From NCBI GenBank assembly GCA_017621155.1, contig JAGATP010000020.1, forward strand, positions 1 to 48,038: a stretch of DNA of 48,038 nucleotides, in the 5' to 3' direction. The stretch comes from Clostridia bacterium (GTDB taxonomy: Bacteria; Bacillota; Clostridia; Christensenellales; Borkfalkiaceae). The notes under the pieces were generated by a model. It did no database searches and was not told the DNA's origin. It was given only the letters and a program-made list of their open reading frames with translations. Position numbers and translations under genes: made by a program. Below are positions 40,671 through 48,038 of the stretch, piece after piece; position 1 is the stretch's first letter; the number at the start of each line of letters is the position of its first letter.

Positions 40671-41063
40671 ATGAAAGAGTTTTTTAAAAACAAAAAGTTC
40701 GGTTTCTACGTAACGCTTGCACTGGTTGCATTGTTTATCATTACCGCGATCGTTTACTCGAACAGCTATGGAAATACGGCGTTTATGTCTTGGCCTGCGT
40801 TTATCGTTCTTCTCGTCGGAGCAGGACTCACGGTCGTTCTCGTAGCGCTCAAGCAGGATAGGTTTGCACCCGCGCTTGCACTTGCAACTTCCGTAGTTGC
40901 GCTTTGTCTCTACATTCTCGATATCTACTACTTTATTTCGTCTATCGCTTACGGAATTCAGTTCAGCGGTATCCCCGTAGAGCTCATCGCGACCATGGTT
41001 CTTTTCATCGGAACGATGATCGTCGCAATCGCAAATATCTTCTTCCCTCAGGTTGAAGAGTAA
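40671..41063 (+). CDS. Small 4-TM membrane protein
   Basis: A 130-residue protein with four hydrophobic helices (FYVTLALVALFIITAIVY, AFIVLLVGAGLTVVLVAL, ALALATSVVALCLYILDIYY, LIATMVLFIGTMIVAIANI) and short loops. It is encoded 16 bases before the membrane-tethered GH3, so it is probably its partner or stabiliser in the membrane. No known family recognised. Confidence 0.8.
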   Translation: MKEFFKNKKFGFYVTLALVALFIITAIVYSNSYGNTAFMSWPAFIVLLVGAGLTVVLVALKQDRFAPALALATSVVALCLYILDIYYFISSIAYGIQFSGIPVELIATMVLFIGTMIVAIANIFFPQVEE

Positions 41064-41079
41064 TTAAGGAGAACAGAAT

Positions 41080-44000
41080 ATGAAATACAAAATCGTTAGA
41101 AAAGCGGCAACGACGGCAACGTTCGTTCTTGCAAGCGTTCTCTTCACAGGTACCATCATTGCAAATGCGAACGCTACGGTTATCAATCAGGCGCTCGGTA
41201 TTAACTCCTTCAAAAAAGTGGAGACGAATGCCTCTACCAAGCTTGAGGACAAAATCTATTATCAGTCCGATTTCGACAACGTCGGCGATCTGAACAAATT
41301 CGGTGAAGCTGCCGTTCAGCAGCAGATCGAAGAGGGTACCGTCCTTCTCAAAAACGATAAGAACGCGCTCCCCTTGAAAAAGACGGAAAAGATTTCCCTC
41401 TTTGGAGACGGTGCATACAACCCCGTATTTTCCGGTACCGGTTCGGGTTCCGTAAACGCAGATACGGTGACTTATGCAAGATCGCTCAAAGCCGCGGGCT
41501 TTACGATCAACGAAGACTTGGAAAACAAGTATATGTCCGAAGAATGGGCTCAGTACAAACGCGGCACGGACGGTCGTTTCGGTCAGACGAAGGTCAGGAT
41601 CAACGGTGCGCCTTGGGACGTTGTCGGCCCTGCTTGCGAAAATTCGCTGAAAGAATACGGCGACGTGGCATTTTTTGTCGTTTCCCGTATCGGCGGTGAA
41701 GGTTATGACCTTCTTTCCGGTATTGACGGACAGGATAAAGGCGACGGCCTCGGAAACGACTATCTCGGACTCAGCGCAACCGAAGAATCCGTATTAAAAG
41801 GACTGAAAGAGAAGAAGGATGCCGGCATCATCAAAAAGATCATTGTCGTCATCAACTATTCTTCCATGGTGGAAGCGGATTTCATCAAAGATCCCGCATA
41901 CGGTGTCGATGCGGCGCTTTGGGCAGGTGCACCCGGACAGGGCAACCTTGCATTCGGAAAACTCATCAGCGGTGAATACAATCCCTCCGGACGTCTCCCC
42001 GATACGATGTGGATGGATAACGCAAAGAATCCCATCAACGTCAACTTCGGTCATTGGATTTATCCCAATGCGGAACAGATCGGCGTTTCCACGATGGTAG
42101 GAAATCTTCTCTATCCCGAAGTTACCCTTTCCTCGTATATGGTATATCAGGAAGGCGTTTATATGGGCTATAAGTACACCGAAACGAGATACGAGGATCA
42201 GGTGCTCGGTACGCCTAACGTCGGTTCTTATGTTTACAATGACGTTGTTGCGTATCCCTTCGCACACGGACTTTCTTACTCCTCCTTTGACGTTTCCAAC
42301 GTTAAAGTCGAGAAGACCGATCTTCGCGATTACACGGTGACGCTTACCGTAACCAACAACTCCACCTCCGATTATGCAGGAAAATACTCCGTTCCCATTT
42401 ACGTTTCCAAGCCTTACGGCGACTACGCGAAGAAGAACGAGATTCAGGTTCCTTCCGTCGAGCTGATTAACTTCACGAAGACCAAGATGCTCAAGCCCGG
42501 TGAAAGCGAAACGCTGACGGTAACGCTCGATGAACGGTATTTTGCTTCTTATGACGCAAATAACGCAAAGGGCTACGTCCTCATGGACGGCGACTATTAC
42601 ATCGCAGTCGGCGGAAGTGCACACGAAGCCGTCAACAACGTCCTTGCCGCAAAGAAAGAGAACGGCGTTTCCATCGACGAGAGCAAGATTGTCGGAGAAA
42701 AGGGAGATGCGTCCGTCGTAGCGAAGTTCGGACTTTCCTACAACGCAACGAAGTATGCGATCTCGGATGCTGTTTCCACCACGGACGGTCAGAGACATCA
42801 GATCACGAATTTGTTCGATGAGTCGGATATCAACAAGTATTCCGGCAGAGGCAACAATCACGTCGATTACTATACCCGTGACCATTGGGATAAGGTTTCC
42901 CTTGACATCGTAAACGGACATCCCGTTCTTGAAATGACGAGACAGATGGCAATGGAAGTGTACTCTCAGGTTCCCGAATCCTCCGGCGTATACAATGCGG
43001 CGCAGAAGCCTTCCGGTGAGTTCTTGCAGCCCATTCCTAAGGATGACGGTGCATATCCCACCTTCGGCGCAGACAACGGACTTCAACTCATCGACTTGAT
43101 GTATGACGACGAAGGAAACGAAATTCCCTACAACCATCCGATTTGGGACGAATACATGGATCAAATGACTTGGGACGAACTCAAGCTCATCTGCGGTGAC
43201 GCAAACCATGGAACGCAGCCCTGCACGAGACTCGGTAAACCTCAGGCAAGAGAAGAGAACGGGCCGAACGGTATGCCTCGTATCAAGTATACGCAGATGC
43301 CCAACGGACTCTTTACCCTCTATGAAATCGAAAAAGGGAACGTAACTGCGGACGGCAAGCTCGACAAGGAAAAGATGGATCCCGAAGGCAATAAGAAGCT
43401 TACTTCCTTCGCATCCAACGGACTGATTGCCGCTTCCTTCAACAAAGAGCTCGCTTACAACGTAGGTAAGACGATCGGCGAACAAGGACTTTGGTCTGGA
43501 TGCTCCGGACTTTACGGACTTGGCTTGAACATTCATCGTTCTCCTTATCTCGGAAGAACGTCCGAGTACTATTCCGAAGACGGTATGTTGACCGGTATCA
43601 TCGGCGCAATCGAAACGAAGGCGCTCGAAGAGCGTGGCGTACACGTATACAACAAGCACTGTGCGCTCAATGAACTCGAATCCAACCGTCATGGCGTTCA
43701 GGTATGGCTTCCCGAGCAGGCGCTCCGTGAAATCTACTTGAGAGCATTCGAACTTCCCATCATTGACGGCGGCGCGTTTGCAACGATGAACTCCTTCTCC
43801 AGATTCGGCACTTATTCCGGTGCGGCTTGCAAGCCCCTTGCAGACTTCCTCCGTATCGAATGCGGTATGAGAGGTGCGATTCTCACCGACTTCTACGGCG
43901 ATATGAACGGTAATCAGAACGTTGACCCTTACTATGAGCAGGTATACGGCGTATACTATGGAACTTGCGATCTTGTAGACGGTTCTCAGCCGGGAGCAGA

Positions 44001-44262
44001 AGGACACTTCGATAAATTCGGCCCGAACACCGGATACAGCAAGATGGCATGGGCAATGAGAGAAGCCGTAAAGCGTTGTTGCTATCAGACCCTTTGGTCT
44101 TGCGCGATGAACGGTATCTCCTCTTCGACGAAGCTCGTTCCCATCACGCCTTGGTGGCAGATCCTTTTGACCACGCTTGACGTCGTATTCGCGCTTGCAT
44201 TCGTTGCATCGCTCGGCTGGACGGTCGTTGCGCTTGTCAAAGAAGAAAAAGAACGTAAATAA
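41080..44262 (+). CDS. Membrane-tethered GH3 glycosidase with permuted domain order
   Basis: A 1060-residue GH3 protein with domains in swapped order. An N-terminal membrane helix (about 9-30) is followed by the alpha/beta sandwich domain (about 75-390, starting EEGTVLLKNDKNALPL), a fibronectin-like domain (about 395-525, after AHGLSYSSF) and only then the TIM-barrel domain (about 570-1010) with K859/H860 (NKHCALNE) and nucleophile D937 (LTDFYGD). A second membrane helix lies at about 1024-1053 before a charged cytoplasmic tail. Swapped GH3s are known from rumen bacteria; anchoring at both ends is unusual. It would hydrolyse oligosaccharides at the outer face. Confidence 0.9.
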   Translation: MKYKIVRKAATTATFVLASVLFTGTIIANANATVINQALGINSFKKVETNASTKLEDKIYYQSDFDNVGDLNKFGEAAVQQQIEEGTVLLKNDKNALPLKKTEKISLFGDGAYNPVFSGTGSGSVNADTVTYARSLKAAGFTINEDLENKYMSEEWAQYKRGTDGRFGQTKVRINGAPWDVVGPACENSLKEYGDVAFFVVSRIGGEGYDLLSGIDGQDKGDGLGNDYLGLSATEESVLKGLKEKKDAGIIKKIIVVINYSSMVEADFIKDPAYGVDAALWAGAPGQGNLAFGKLISGEYNPSGRLPDTMWMDNAKNPINVNFGHWIYPNAEQIGVSTMVGNLLYPEVTLSSYMVYQEGVYMGYKYTETRYEDQVLGTPNVGSYVYNDVVAYPFAHGLSYSSFDVSNVKVEKTDLRDYTVTLTVTNNSTSDYAGKYSVPIYVSKPYGDYAKKNEIQVPSVELINFTKTKMLKPGESETLTVTLDERYFASYDANNAKGYVLMDGDYYIAVGGSAHEAVNNVLAAKKENGVSIDESKIVGEKGDASVVAKFGLSYNATKYAISDAVSTTDGQRHQITNLFDESDINKYSGRGNNHVDYYTRDHWDKVSLDIVNGHPVLEMTRQMAMEVYSQVPESSGVYNAAQKPSGEFLQPIPKDDGAYPTFGADNGLQLIDLMYDDEGNEIPYNHPIWDEYMDQMTWDELKLICGDANHGTQPCTRLGKPQAREENGPNGMPRIKYTQMPNGLFTLYEIEKGNVTADGKLDKEKMDPEGNKKLTSFASNGLIAASFNKELAYNVGKTIGEQGLWSGCSGLYGLGLNIHRSPYLGRTSEYYSEDGMLTGIIGAIETKALEERGVHVYNKHCALNELESNRHGVQVWLPEQALREIYLRAFELPIIDGGAFATMNSFSRFGTYSGAACKPLADFLRIECGMRGAILTDFYGDMNGNQNVDPYYEQVYGVYYGTCDLVDGSQPGAEGHFDKFGPNTGYSKMAWAMREAVKRCCYQTLWSCAMNGISSSTKLVPITPWWQILLTTLDVVFALAFVASLGWTVVALVKEEKERK

Positions 44263-44268
44263 CAAAAA

Positions 44269-44302
44269 AAGAAAGGCAAAACTTCGGTTTTGCCTTTCTT
44301 TT
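44269..44302 (+). terminator. Terminator after the membrane GH3
   Basis: AAGAAAGGCAAAAC, loop TTCG, GTTTTGCCTTTCTT (44269-44300). Very stable; the A-rich left side could also serve the other strand. Confidence 0.93.
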
Positions 44303-44426
44303 CAGTCAAAAAGGGGAATTGTTTGCAATTTATGCGGTGAAAATGTCTATTTATGCTAAAATTCACACAAGTTGGTTTTTTTGTGATATGATATGCCCGT
44401 CAAAACAAATTGACACAAAATAGCTC

Positions 44427-44546
44427 ATCCTTCCTCTTCATTATTCTTTTCTCCTCCGCGGAATTTGCCTTTCCGCGGAGGGGGAAGGATACCTAGAATT
44501 GTCCTCCTAATGGTTGAATCGACCGTGACGCATGTCCGGTCGATTC
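44427..44546 (+). ncRNA. Candidate structured RNA between GH3 and AraC
   Basis: A gene-free stretch with nested pairing: ATCCTTCC (44427-44434) with GGAAGGAT (44483-44490) encloses CCTCCGCGGAA (44453-44463) with TTCCGCGGAGG (44471-44481). A second perfect stem, GAATCGACCG (44516-44525) with CGGTCGATTC (44537-44546), follows. Possible -10 boxes (TATGAT near 44390) lie before it. Neither stem has a T tail. No known RNA family is recognised, and strand is uncertain. Confidence 0.35.
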
Positions 44547-44569
44547 CGCTTTGGGGGATATTATCGGAG

Positions 44570-44593
44570 AAAAAAGCGCGGCATTAGCCGCGC
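44570..44593 (-). terminator. Terminator of the AraC gene
   Basis: GCGCGGC (44576-44582) pairs with GCCGCGC (44587-44593); on the minus strand the hairpin is followed by six T (44570-44575). Confidence 0.85.
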
Positions 44594-44620
44594 GCTTTCC
44601 ATGTCTGTCGAAAGAGAAAA

Positions 44621-45436
44621 TTACGATTTCGGCTCTTGTTCTTTCGTTTTTTCTTCCTCCGATTCCGATTTGCTGTTGGGAGGGAAACCCATTACCTTGA
44701 TGTAAGAACGGTAGAAGGTGGAGTAGTTCTCAAAGCCGAACATTTCCGCGACGACGCTCTTTTTCTCTTTGCCGAGGATAAAGGGGTGTGCGGCGATGAT
44801 CTTTTTGGCGCGGACGTACTGCATGATGGGAATGTGAATGTGCCGCTTGAATTCGTTGCTGATGTAGGACTTGGAAAAGTTGAATTCCTTGTTCAATGTG
44901 TCGAGCGTAATCGTCTGGCGAATGTTTTCATCGATGTAGTTGATGATGTTGGTGATGAAGTCGTTTTTCTTGATCTGCCGTTCCGAGCTCTCCTTGCAGA
45001 GCATGATGATGAGCTTGATCGTCTCGCCGACAAAGAGAGTTTTGGTGTCCTCGTCCGAATAGTTTCCGTAATACGAGTCTAAAAGCTGTAAATTCAGGGC
45101 AAACTTCTTTTTGTCAAAGAAAAAGGTGTCCTGCGTCGCTTTCTTTTCCCTTAAGTAGTCGGGTAGAATTTCATCGGGGAATTTTAAAACGTACCGCTCA
45201 TAGGGCGCTTCGTTGTCGAGGATTTTCGCATGGTGATACTTTCCGGGCTGAATCAGGAGGATGTCTCCCTCTTTCAGACGGTGCGTTTCCGCTTCTACGG
45301 TGTATTCGACGTTCCCGCTTACGAAATAGACGATTTCGTTGAAATAGTGCATATGCCTGTCATAATCGTCTTTCCTCGAATAGGCATCATCGATTTTATG
45401 GGCGAAATCGATGTTTGAATAAATGAAATTAAACAT
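44621..45436 (-). CDS. AraC-family regulator with cupin sensor domain
   Basis: A 271-residue regulator: an N-terminal cupin (HMHYFNEIVYFVSGNVEY, GDILLIQPGKYHHAK) and a C-terminal pair of HTH motifs (TLDTLNKEFNFSKSYISNEF and VAEMFGFENYSTFYRSY). The last 20 residues are very charged. It is divergent from the GPH transporter and uxuA genes, so it most likely activates them in response to a hexuronide. TGCAAT half-sites lie between the two promoters. Confidence 0.92.
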   Translation of the reverse strand: MFNFIYSNIDFAHKIDDAYSRKDDYDRHMHYFNEIVYFVSGNVEYTVEAETHRLKEGDILLIQPGKYHHAKILDNEAPYERYVLKFPDEILPDYLREKKATQDTFFFDKKKFALNLQLLDSYYGNYSDEDTKTLFVGETIKLIIMLCKESSERQIKKNDFITNIINYIDENIRQTITLDTLNKEFNFSKSYISNEFKRHIHIPIMQYVRAKKIIAAHPFILGKEKKSVVAEMFGFENYSTFYRSYIKVMGFPPNSKSESEEEKTKEQEPKS

Positions 45437-45466
45437 GTTTTTTCCTCGTTTTTTCCTTCTATTATC

Positions 45467-45495
45467 ATCATATCCTATTTCTGAAAAAAAAGCAA
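45467..45495 (-). promoter_or_regulatory. Promoter of the AraC gene
   Basis: On the minus strand TTGCTT (45490-45495), 17 bases and TATGAT (45467-45472). Confidence 0.65.
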
Positions 45496-45502
45496 TAAAA
45501 AA

Positions 45503-45558
45503 TGCAATGTTTTTTTAGAAAAATTGCAATTGCATATTGTTTGCTTTTATTGTAAAAT
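45503..45558 (+). promoter_or_regulatory. GPH/uxuA promoter with AraC-like half-sites
   Basis: TTGCAT (45530-45535), 17 bases and TAAAAT (45553-45558). Upstream, TGCAAT occurs at 45503-45508 and 45525-45530, 22 bases apart, the usual spacing for two AraC-type half-sites, the second touching the -35 box as in activated promoters. Confidence 0.6.
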
Positions 45559-45593
45559 TAGACTATGAAATTATATTGTTAGGGGGTTATCCT

Positions 45594-47570
45594 ATGGCAA
45601 ACACATCAGGCTCTGCTGCTGTCAACAGAGCGAAACAATGGCAAATTGCATTGTTCCCGTTTAACAATGCGGCAACGAACGTATACTTCGCGTTCTACAA
45701 CTATTTCGTATATTGGGCAGTTTTGTACCTTACGGGCAGTACGGCGGCATCCATCGGAGGCGTAGTCGTCTCTGCGACGATCGCAATCGCCGTCAGTACC
45801 TTCGCAAGCTTGTTTGCACCCCTTATGCGTATTTTCGACGGTATCACCGACCCCATCCTCGGCGGTATTATGGACAAGACGCGGAGCAAGTTCGGTAAGT
45901 TCCGTCCCTTCATGGTCATCGGAAACGTCATGCTCGCGATCTCCATCCTTGTCATGATGGTCGCGTTCCGCTGGGTTCCCGATACCTTAAGCTGGCTCAG
46001 ATGGGTTGTGTACATCGTTTCCTACATCATCTACGTCCTCGGCTATACCTGTCAGTGCGCCGTCACGAAAGCGGGACAAACCTGTTTGACCAACGACCCC
46101 AAACAGCGCTCTCAGTTCGTCATCTGGAACATGGTCGGTATGATCGGCTCGATCGTCCTCGTCAACGTCATGGCGGGCGGCGTGCTCACCAATCCCGCTA
46201 TCTGCCAGAAGGGCTTGATCATCTATGAGACTTCCGTTGCGGACGGCGGATTTACTGTTGCACAGCTCATTGAGAAATGGACTGATGCGAAGATTGATTA
46301 CAGCCAAATCATTGCTTCGTTGGATGCTTCGAAGACCTATACGTATTTGAGCGGAGCTTCTTACGGTGCTCAGTTCTACAACATCATGGTTCCCTTCGTC
46401 ATTATCGTTTCCGCGATTTATACGGTCATGGCGGTTGCAGCTATCTCCGAAAAGGATAAGCCCGAATTCTGGGGCGTCGCTGCCGAACCCGCAAAGATGA
46501 AGGACTACCTCGGCATCATCAAGGGTAACAAGGAAATCAGATGGCTCGTTCTTTCCTCCGGACTCAACAAGCTCGCTTCCACCGTTGCAACTTCCGGTAC
46601 GGTTGCCTTCCTCGTCTACGGATGTTTGATGGATAACTATAACGGACTGTTTATTCCCTTCTATGCGCTCTGCTTCGTTTTTATGGGCATCTTCTTTCTT
46701 TGGGGCTCCAAGACCGCAGGCGAAAAGGGCCAAAAGAGAGGCGTTGCGCAGTTCACGATTTTCGCCTTCCTGTTCTACATCGGCGTTCTCGTACTTCTTT
46801 GCCTTTGGAAGCAAGAAGATCCCGCCACTCATCTTTCTCTTTACTCTATCGATGAGAATGGAGGCTTCCATCTCACCATTAACTTCTACACCATTCTCTT
46901 CATCATCTTCTACGGATGCGGCTACGGCGCATTCAACTGCTGCGATAACCTCACCATTCCCATGGTTGCAGACTGCACCGACTATGAGACTTACCGTTCC
47001 GGCAAGTACGTCCCCGGTATCATGGGCACGATCTTCTCCCTCGTCGATAAGCTCATTTCCTCCTTGCAGACCCTTCTTTTGCAGGTTTTCATCGTCTTCC
47101 TTGTACCCGGTCTGAATGCACTTCCCGCAGAGGGAACGAAATATATGGATGGCATGCAGCTCTCTGCTATCATTTGCTTCTGTCTCCTTCCCATGGCGGC
47201 ATGGCTCGTTACGACGTTCTGCATGACGAGATACGGGCTTTCCGGCAAGAGATTGCAGGAGATTCAGGCAGTCAACTCCGTCAGAAAGGCAGCCGTCAAC
47301 GGCGGTATGTCCATGGAAGAAGCCATGAAGACCTGGCAGACCGTCGATCAGGTTCCTGTGATGTTCGTTCATCATCCGGCTCCCAAGATTGACAAAAAGA
47401 CCGGTCAGGTGAAGGTGCAAAAGGAGAATGTTCTCGATAAAATTTATGCGAAGATATTCACCAAGCATGAAGCCGTCCACGCCGAGCCCTCTACCAACGT
47501 CGTCGATATTCCCGAAGAGTACAGGACGGAAGAAGTGAAAGCTCTGTACGAGGCAGCAAATCAGCAGTAA
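45594..47570 (+). CDS. GPH-family (MelB-like) sugar/glucuronide carrier
   Basis: A 658-residue secondary transporter. MelB-type signatures are FNNAATNVYFAFYNYFVYW at the start and FDGITDPILGGIMDKT with FGKFRPFM in the first loop. About 12 hydrophobic segments. It is much longer than normal GPH carriers (450-500): an extra loop of about 70 residues follows the sixth segment (after VNVMAGGVLTNP) and a charged C-terminal tail of about 90 residues ends YEAANQQ. Being co-transcribed with uxuA, it probably imports glucuronides or hexuronates with a cation. AGGGGGTT precedes ATG 45594. Confidence 0.9.
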   Translation: MANTSGSAAVNRAKQWQIALFPFNNAATNVYFAFYNYFVYWAVLYLTGSTAASIGGVVVSATIAIAVSTFASLFAPLMRIFDGITDPILGGIMDKTRSKFGKFRPFMVIGNVMLAISILVMMVAFRWVPDTLSWLRWVVYIVSYIIYVLGYTCQCAVTKAGQTCLTNDPKQRSQFVIWNMVGMIGSIVLVNVMAGGVLTNPAICQKGLIIYETSVADGGFTVAQLIEKWTDAKIDYSQIIASLDASKTYTYLSGASYGAQFYNIMVPFVIIVSAIYTVMAVAAISEKDKPEFWGVAAEPAKMKDYLGIIKGNKEIRWLVLSSGLNKLASTVATSGTVAFLVYGCLMDNYNGLFIPFYALCFVFMGIFFLWGSKTAGEKGQKRGVAQFTIFAFLFYIGVLVLLCLWKQEDPATHLSLYSIDENGGFHLTINFYTILFIIFYGCGYGAFNCCDNLTIPMVADCTDYETYRSGKYVPGIMGTIFSLVDKLISSLQTLLLQVFIVFLVPGLNALPAEGTKYMDGMQLSAIICFCLLPMAAWLVTTFCMTRYGLSGKRLQEIQAVNSVRKAAVNGGMSMEEAMKTWQTVDQVPVMFVHHPAPKIDKKTGQVKVQKENVLDKIYAKIFTKHEAVHAEPSTNVVDIPEEYRTEEVKALYEAANQQ

Positions 47571-47591
47571 TCAAAAATCAGGAGATAAGTT

Positions 47592-48038
47592 ATGAAGCTC
47601 ACATTTCGTTGGTATGGCGAAAAGGACTGTATTCCCTTAAACTACATCAAGCAGATCCAGAATATGTCAGGCGTCGTCACTGCGGTGTACGACGTGCCCG
47701 TCGGCGAGGTTTGGGACGAAGCGCACATCGCCCGTTTGAAGAAACTCTGCGACGAGGCAGAGCTTGAAATGGAAGTCATCGAGTCCGTCCCCGTGCACGA
47801 GGACATCAAGCTCGGAAAGCCTAGTCGCGATCGACTCATCGCCAACTATGCCGAAAACATCAGAAGGCTCGGAAAATACGGCGTAAAGTGCATTTGCTAT
47901 AACTTCATGCCCGTATTCGACTGGTTCCGTACCAACCTTTACTACAAGCATAAGGACGGTTCCACCTCCCTTTCCTATTCCGAAGAGGACTTTGCCAAGC
48001 TCGACAAGCGCAATTTGCGCTTGCCCGGCTGGGACGAG
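47592..48038 (+). CDS. uxuA: Mannonate dehydratase, N-terminal part
   Basis: The first 149 residues of an enzyme that dehydrates D-mannonate to 2-keto-3-deoxygluconate in glucuronate breakdown. MKLTFRWYGEKD, VTAVYDVPVGEVW, VIESVPVHEDIKLGKPSRD and CYNFMPVFDWFRT are characteristic of UxuA. The gene runs off the window end with no stop. It starts 21 bases after the GPH carrier stop with AGGAG upstream, so import and catabolism of hexuronate share one transcript under the divergent AraC regulator. Confidence 0.95.
   Translation, partial: MKLTFRWYGEKDCIPLNYIKQIQNMSGVVTAVYDVPVGEVWDEAHIARLKKLCDEAELEMEVIESVPVHEDIKLGKPSRDRLIANYAENIRRLGKYGVKCICYNFMPVFDWFRTNLYYKHKDGSTSLSYSEEDFAKLDKRNLRLPGWDE

Noticed and set aside
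41794..44265. Long open frame on the minus strand opposite the membrane GH3
   Set aside because: Its sequence has no domain logic and mirrors the coding strand; the plus-strand GH3 has clear catalytic motifs. Long antisense frames are expected from the codon bias here.
45987..47480. Long minus-strand frame opposite the GPH carrier
   Set aside because: Shadow of a strong membrane-protein gene; no ribosome binding site or recognisable domain.
1..48038. CRISPR array, rRNA genes, transposase or integrase
   Set aside because: No regularly spaced repeats, no rRNA sequence and no transposase or integrase motifs were found.

Overview
The window looks like the chromosome of a gut- or rumen-type member of the Clostridia (Bacillota). 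The signs are LytTR/GHKL two-component pairs, a GPH sugar carrier next to mannonate dehydratase, an Lsa-like ABC-F gene, an MsmX-type sugar ATPase, many glycan-active enzymes, sigma-A promoters with 17-nt spacers and frequent U-tailed terminators. An uncultured Christensenellales-like lineage would fit, but the sequence alone does not prove it. Coding density is high, overall base composition is near balanced, and only a few stretches (for example 28.6-29.4 kb) are clearly AT-rich.

Layout. 0-3 kb: a leftwards XRE regulator module with its own promoter and palindromic operator, a GNAT gene with an attenuator-like leader, and a leftwards nucleoside-hydrolase-like (DUF1593) protein. 3.2-5.2 kb: LytTR regulator plus GHKL kinase (pair 1). 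5.4-11.1 kb: a sugar operon of two lipoprotein esterases, a broken FGGY kinase, a fucose-isomerase-like enzyme, a class II aldolase and an aldose-epimerase-like protein. 11.3-13.3 kb: a cytoplasmic GH3 glycosidase. 13.5-17.2 kb: an MsmX-type ATPase joined to the remains of a giant modular surface protein. 17.4-23.1 kb: ADP-ribosylglycohydrolase-fold enzyme, YdcF-like protein, PhnP-like metallohydrolase, trehalase-like glycosidase, SGNH hydrolase, then MgtC. 23.3-25.4 kb: TetR plus an ABC-2 exporter. 25.6-28.1 kb (leftwards): an Lsa-like ABC-F protein behind a leader-peptide attenuator, coupled to a metallophosphoesterase. 28.3-28.6 kb: tRNA-Val(CAC) and tRNA-Ala(CGC). 28.7-30.6 kb: a flavodoxin-like protein, a GNAT and a GrpB-family protein. 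30.7-32.3 kb: a compact RiPP-like locus. 32.4-35.0 kb: small XRE regulators with small membrane proteins. 35.2-38.3 kb: citrate synthase, amidase, HTH protein and a VWA protein. 38.4-40.4 kb: LytTR/GHKL pair 2. 40.7-44.3 kb: a 4-TM protein and a membrane-tethered, domain-permuted GH3. 44.6-48.0 kb: AraC regulator divergent from a GPH transporter and uxuA (hexuronate use).

How the parts work together. Most of the window serves glycan and sugar use: surface or lipoprotein hydrolases release sugars, ABC and GPH carriers import them, and intracellular GH3, isomerase, kinase, aldolase and uxuA break them down. Control is by AraC and two peptide- or signal-sensing LytTR systems. A second theme is antibiotic and stress response: ABC-F, the TetR exporter and GNATs.

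Most notable points. (1) The three-gene RiPP-like locus (41-aa precursor-like peptide, PqqD-type recognition element, NTP_transf_5-type nucleotidyltransferase) under one strong promoter, with no recognisable macrocyclase. (2) The ABC-F leader: promoter, start-stop peptide with a good Shine-Dalgarno, terminator, then the gene. (3) An unusual density of broken genes: two in-frame TAG codons, two out-of-frame gene-gene fusions (about 6.9 and 14.28 kb), one decayed SGNH fragment and one start-codon frameshift. These are either real decay or assembly and consensus errors, and raw reads would decide.
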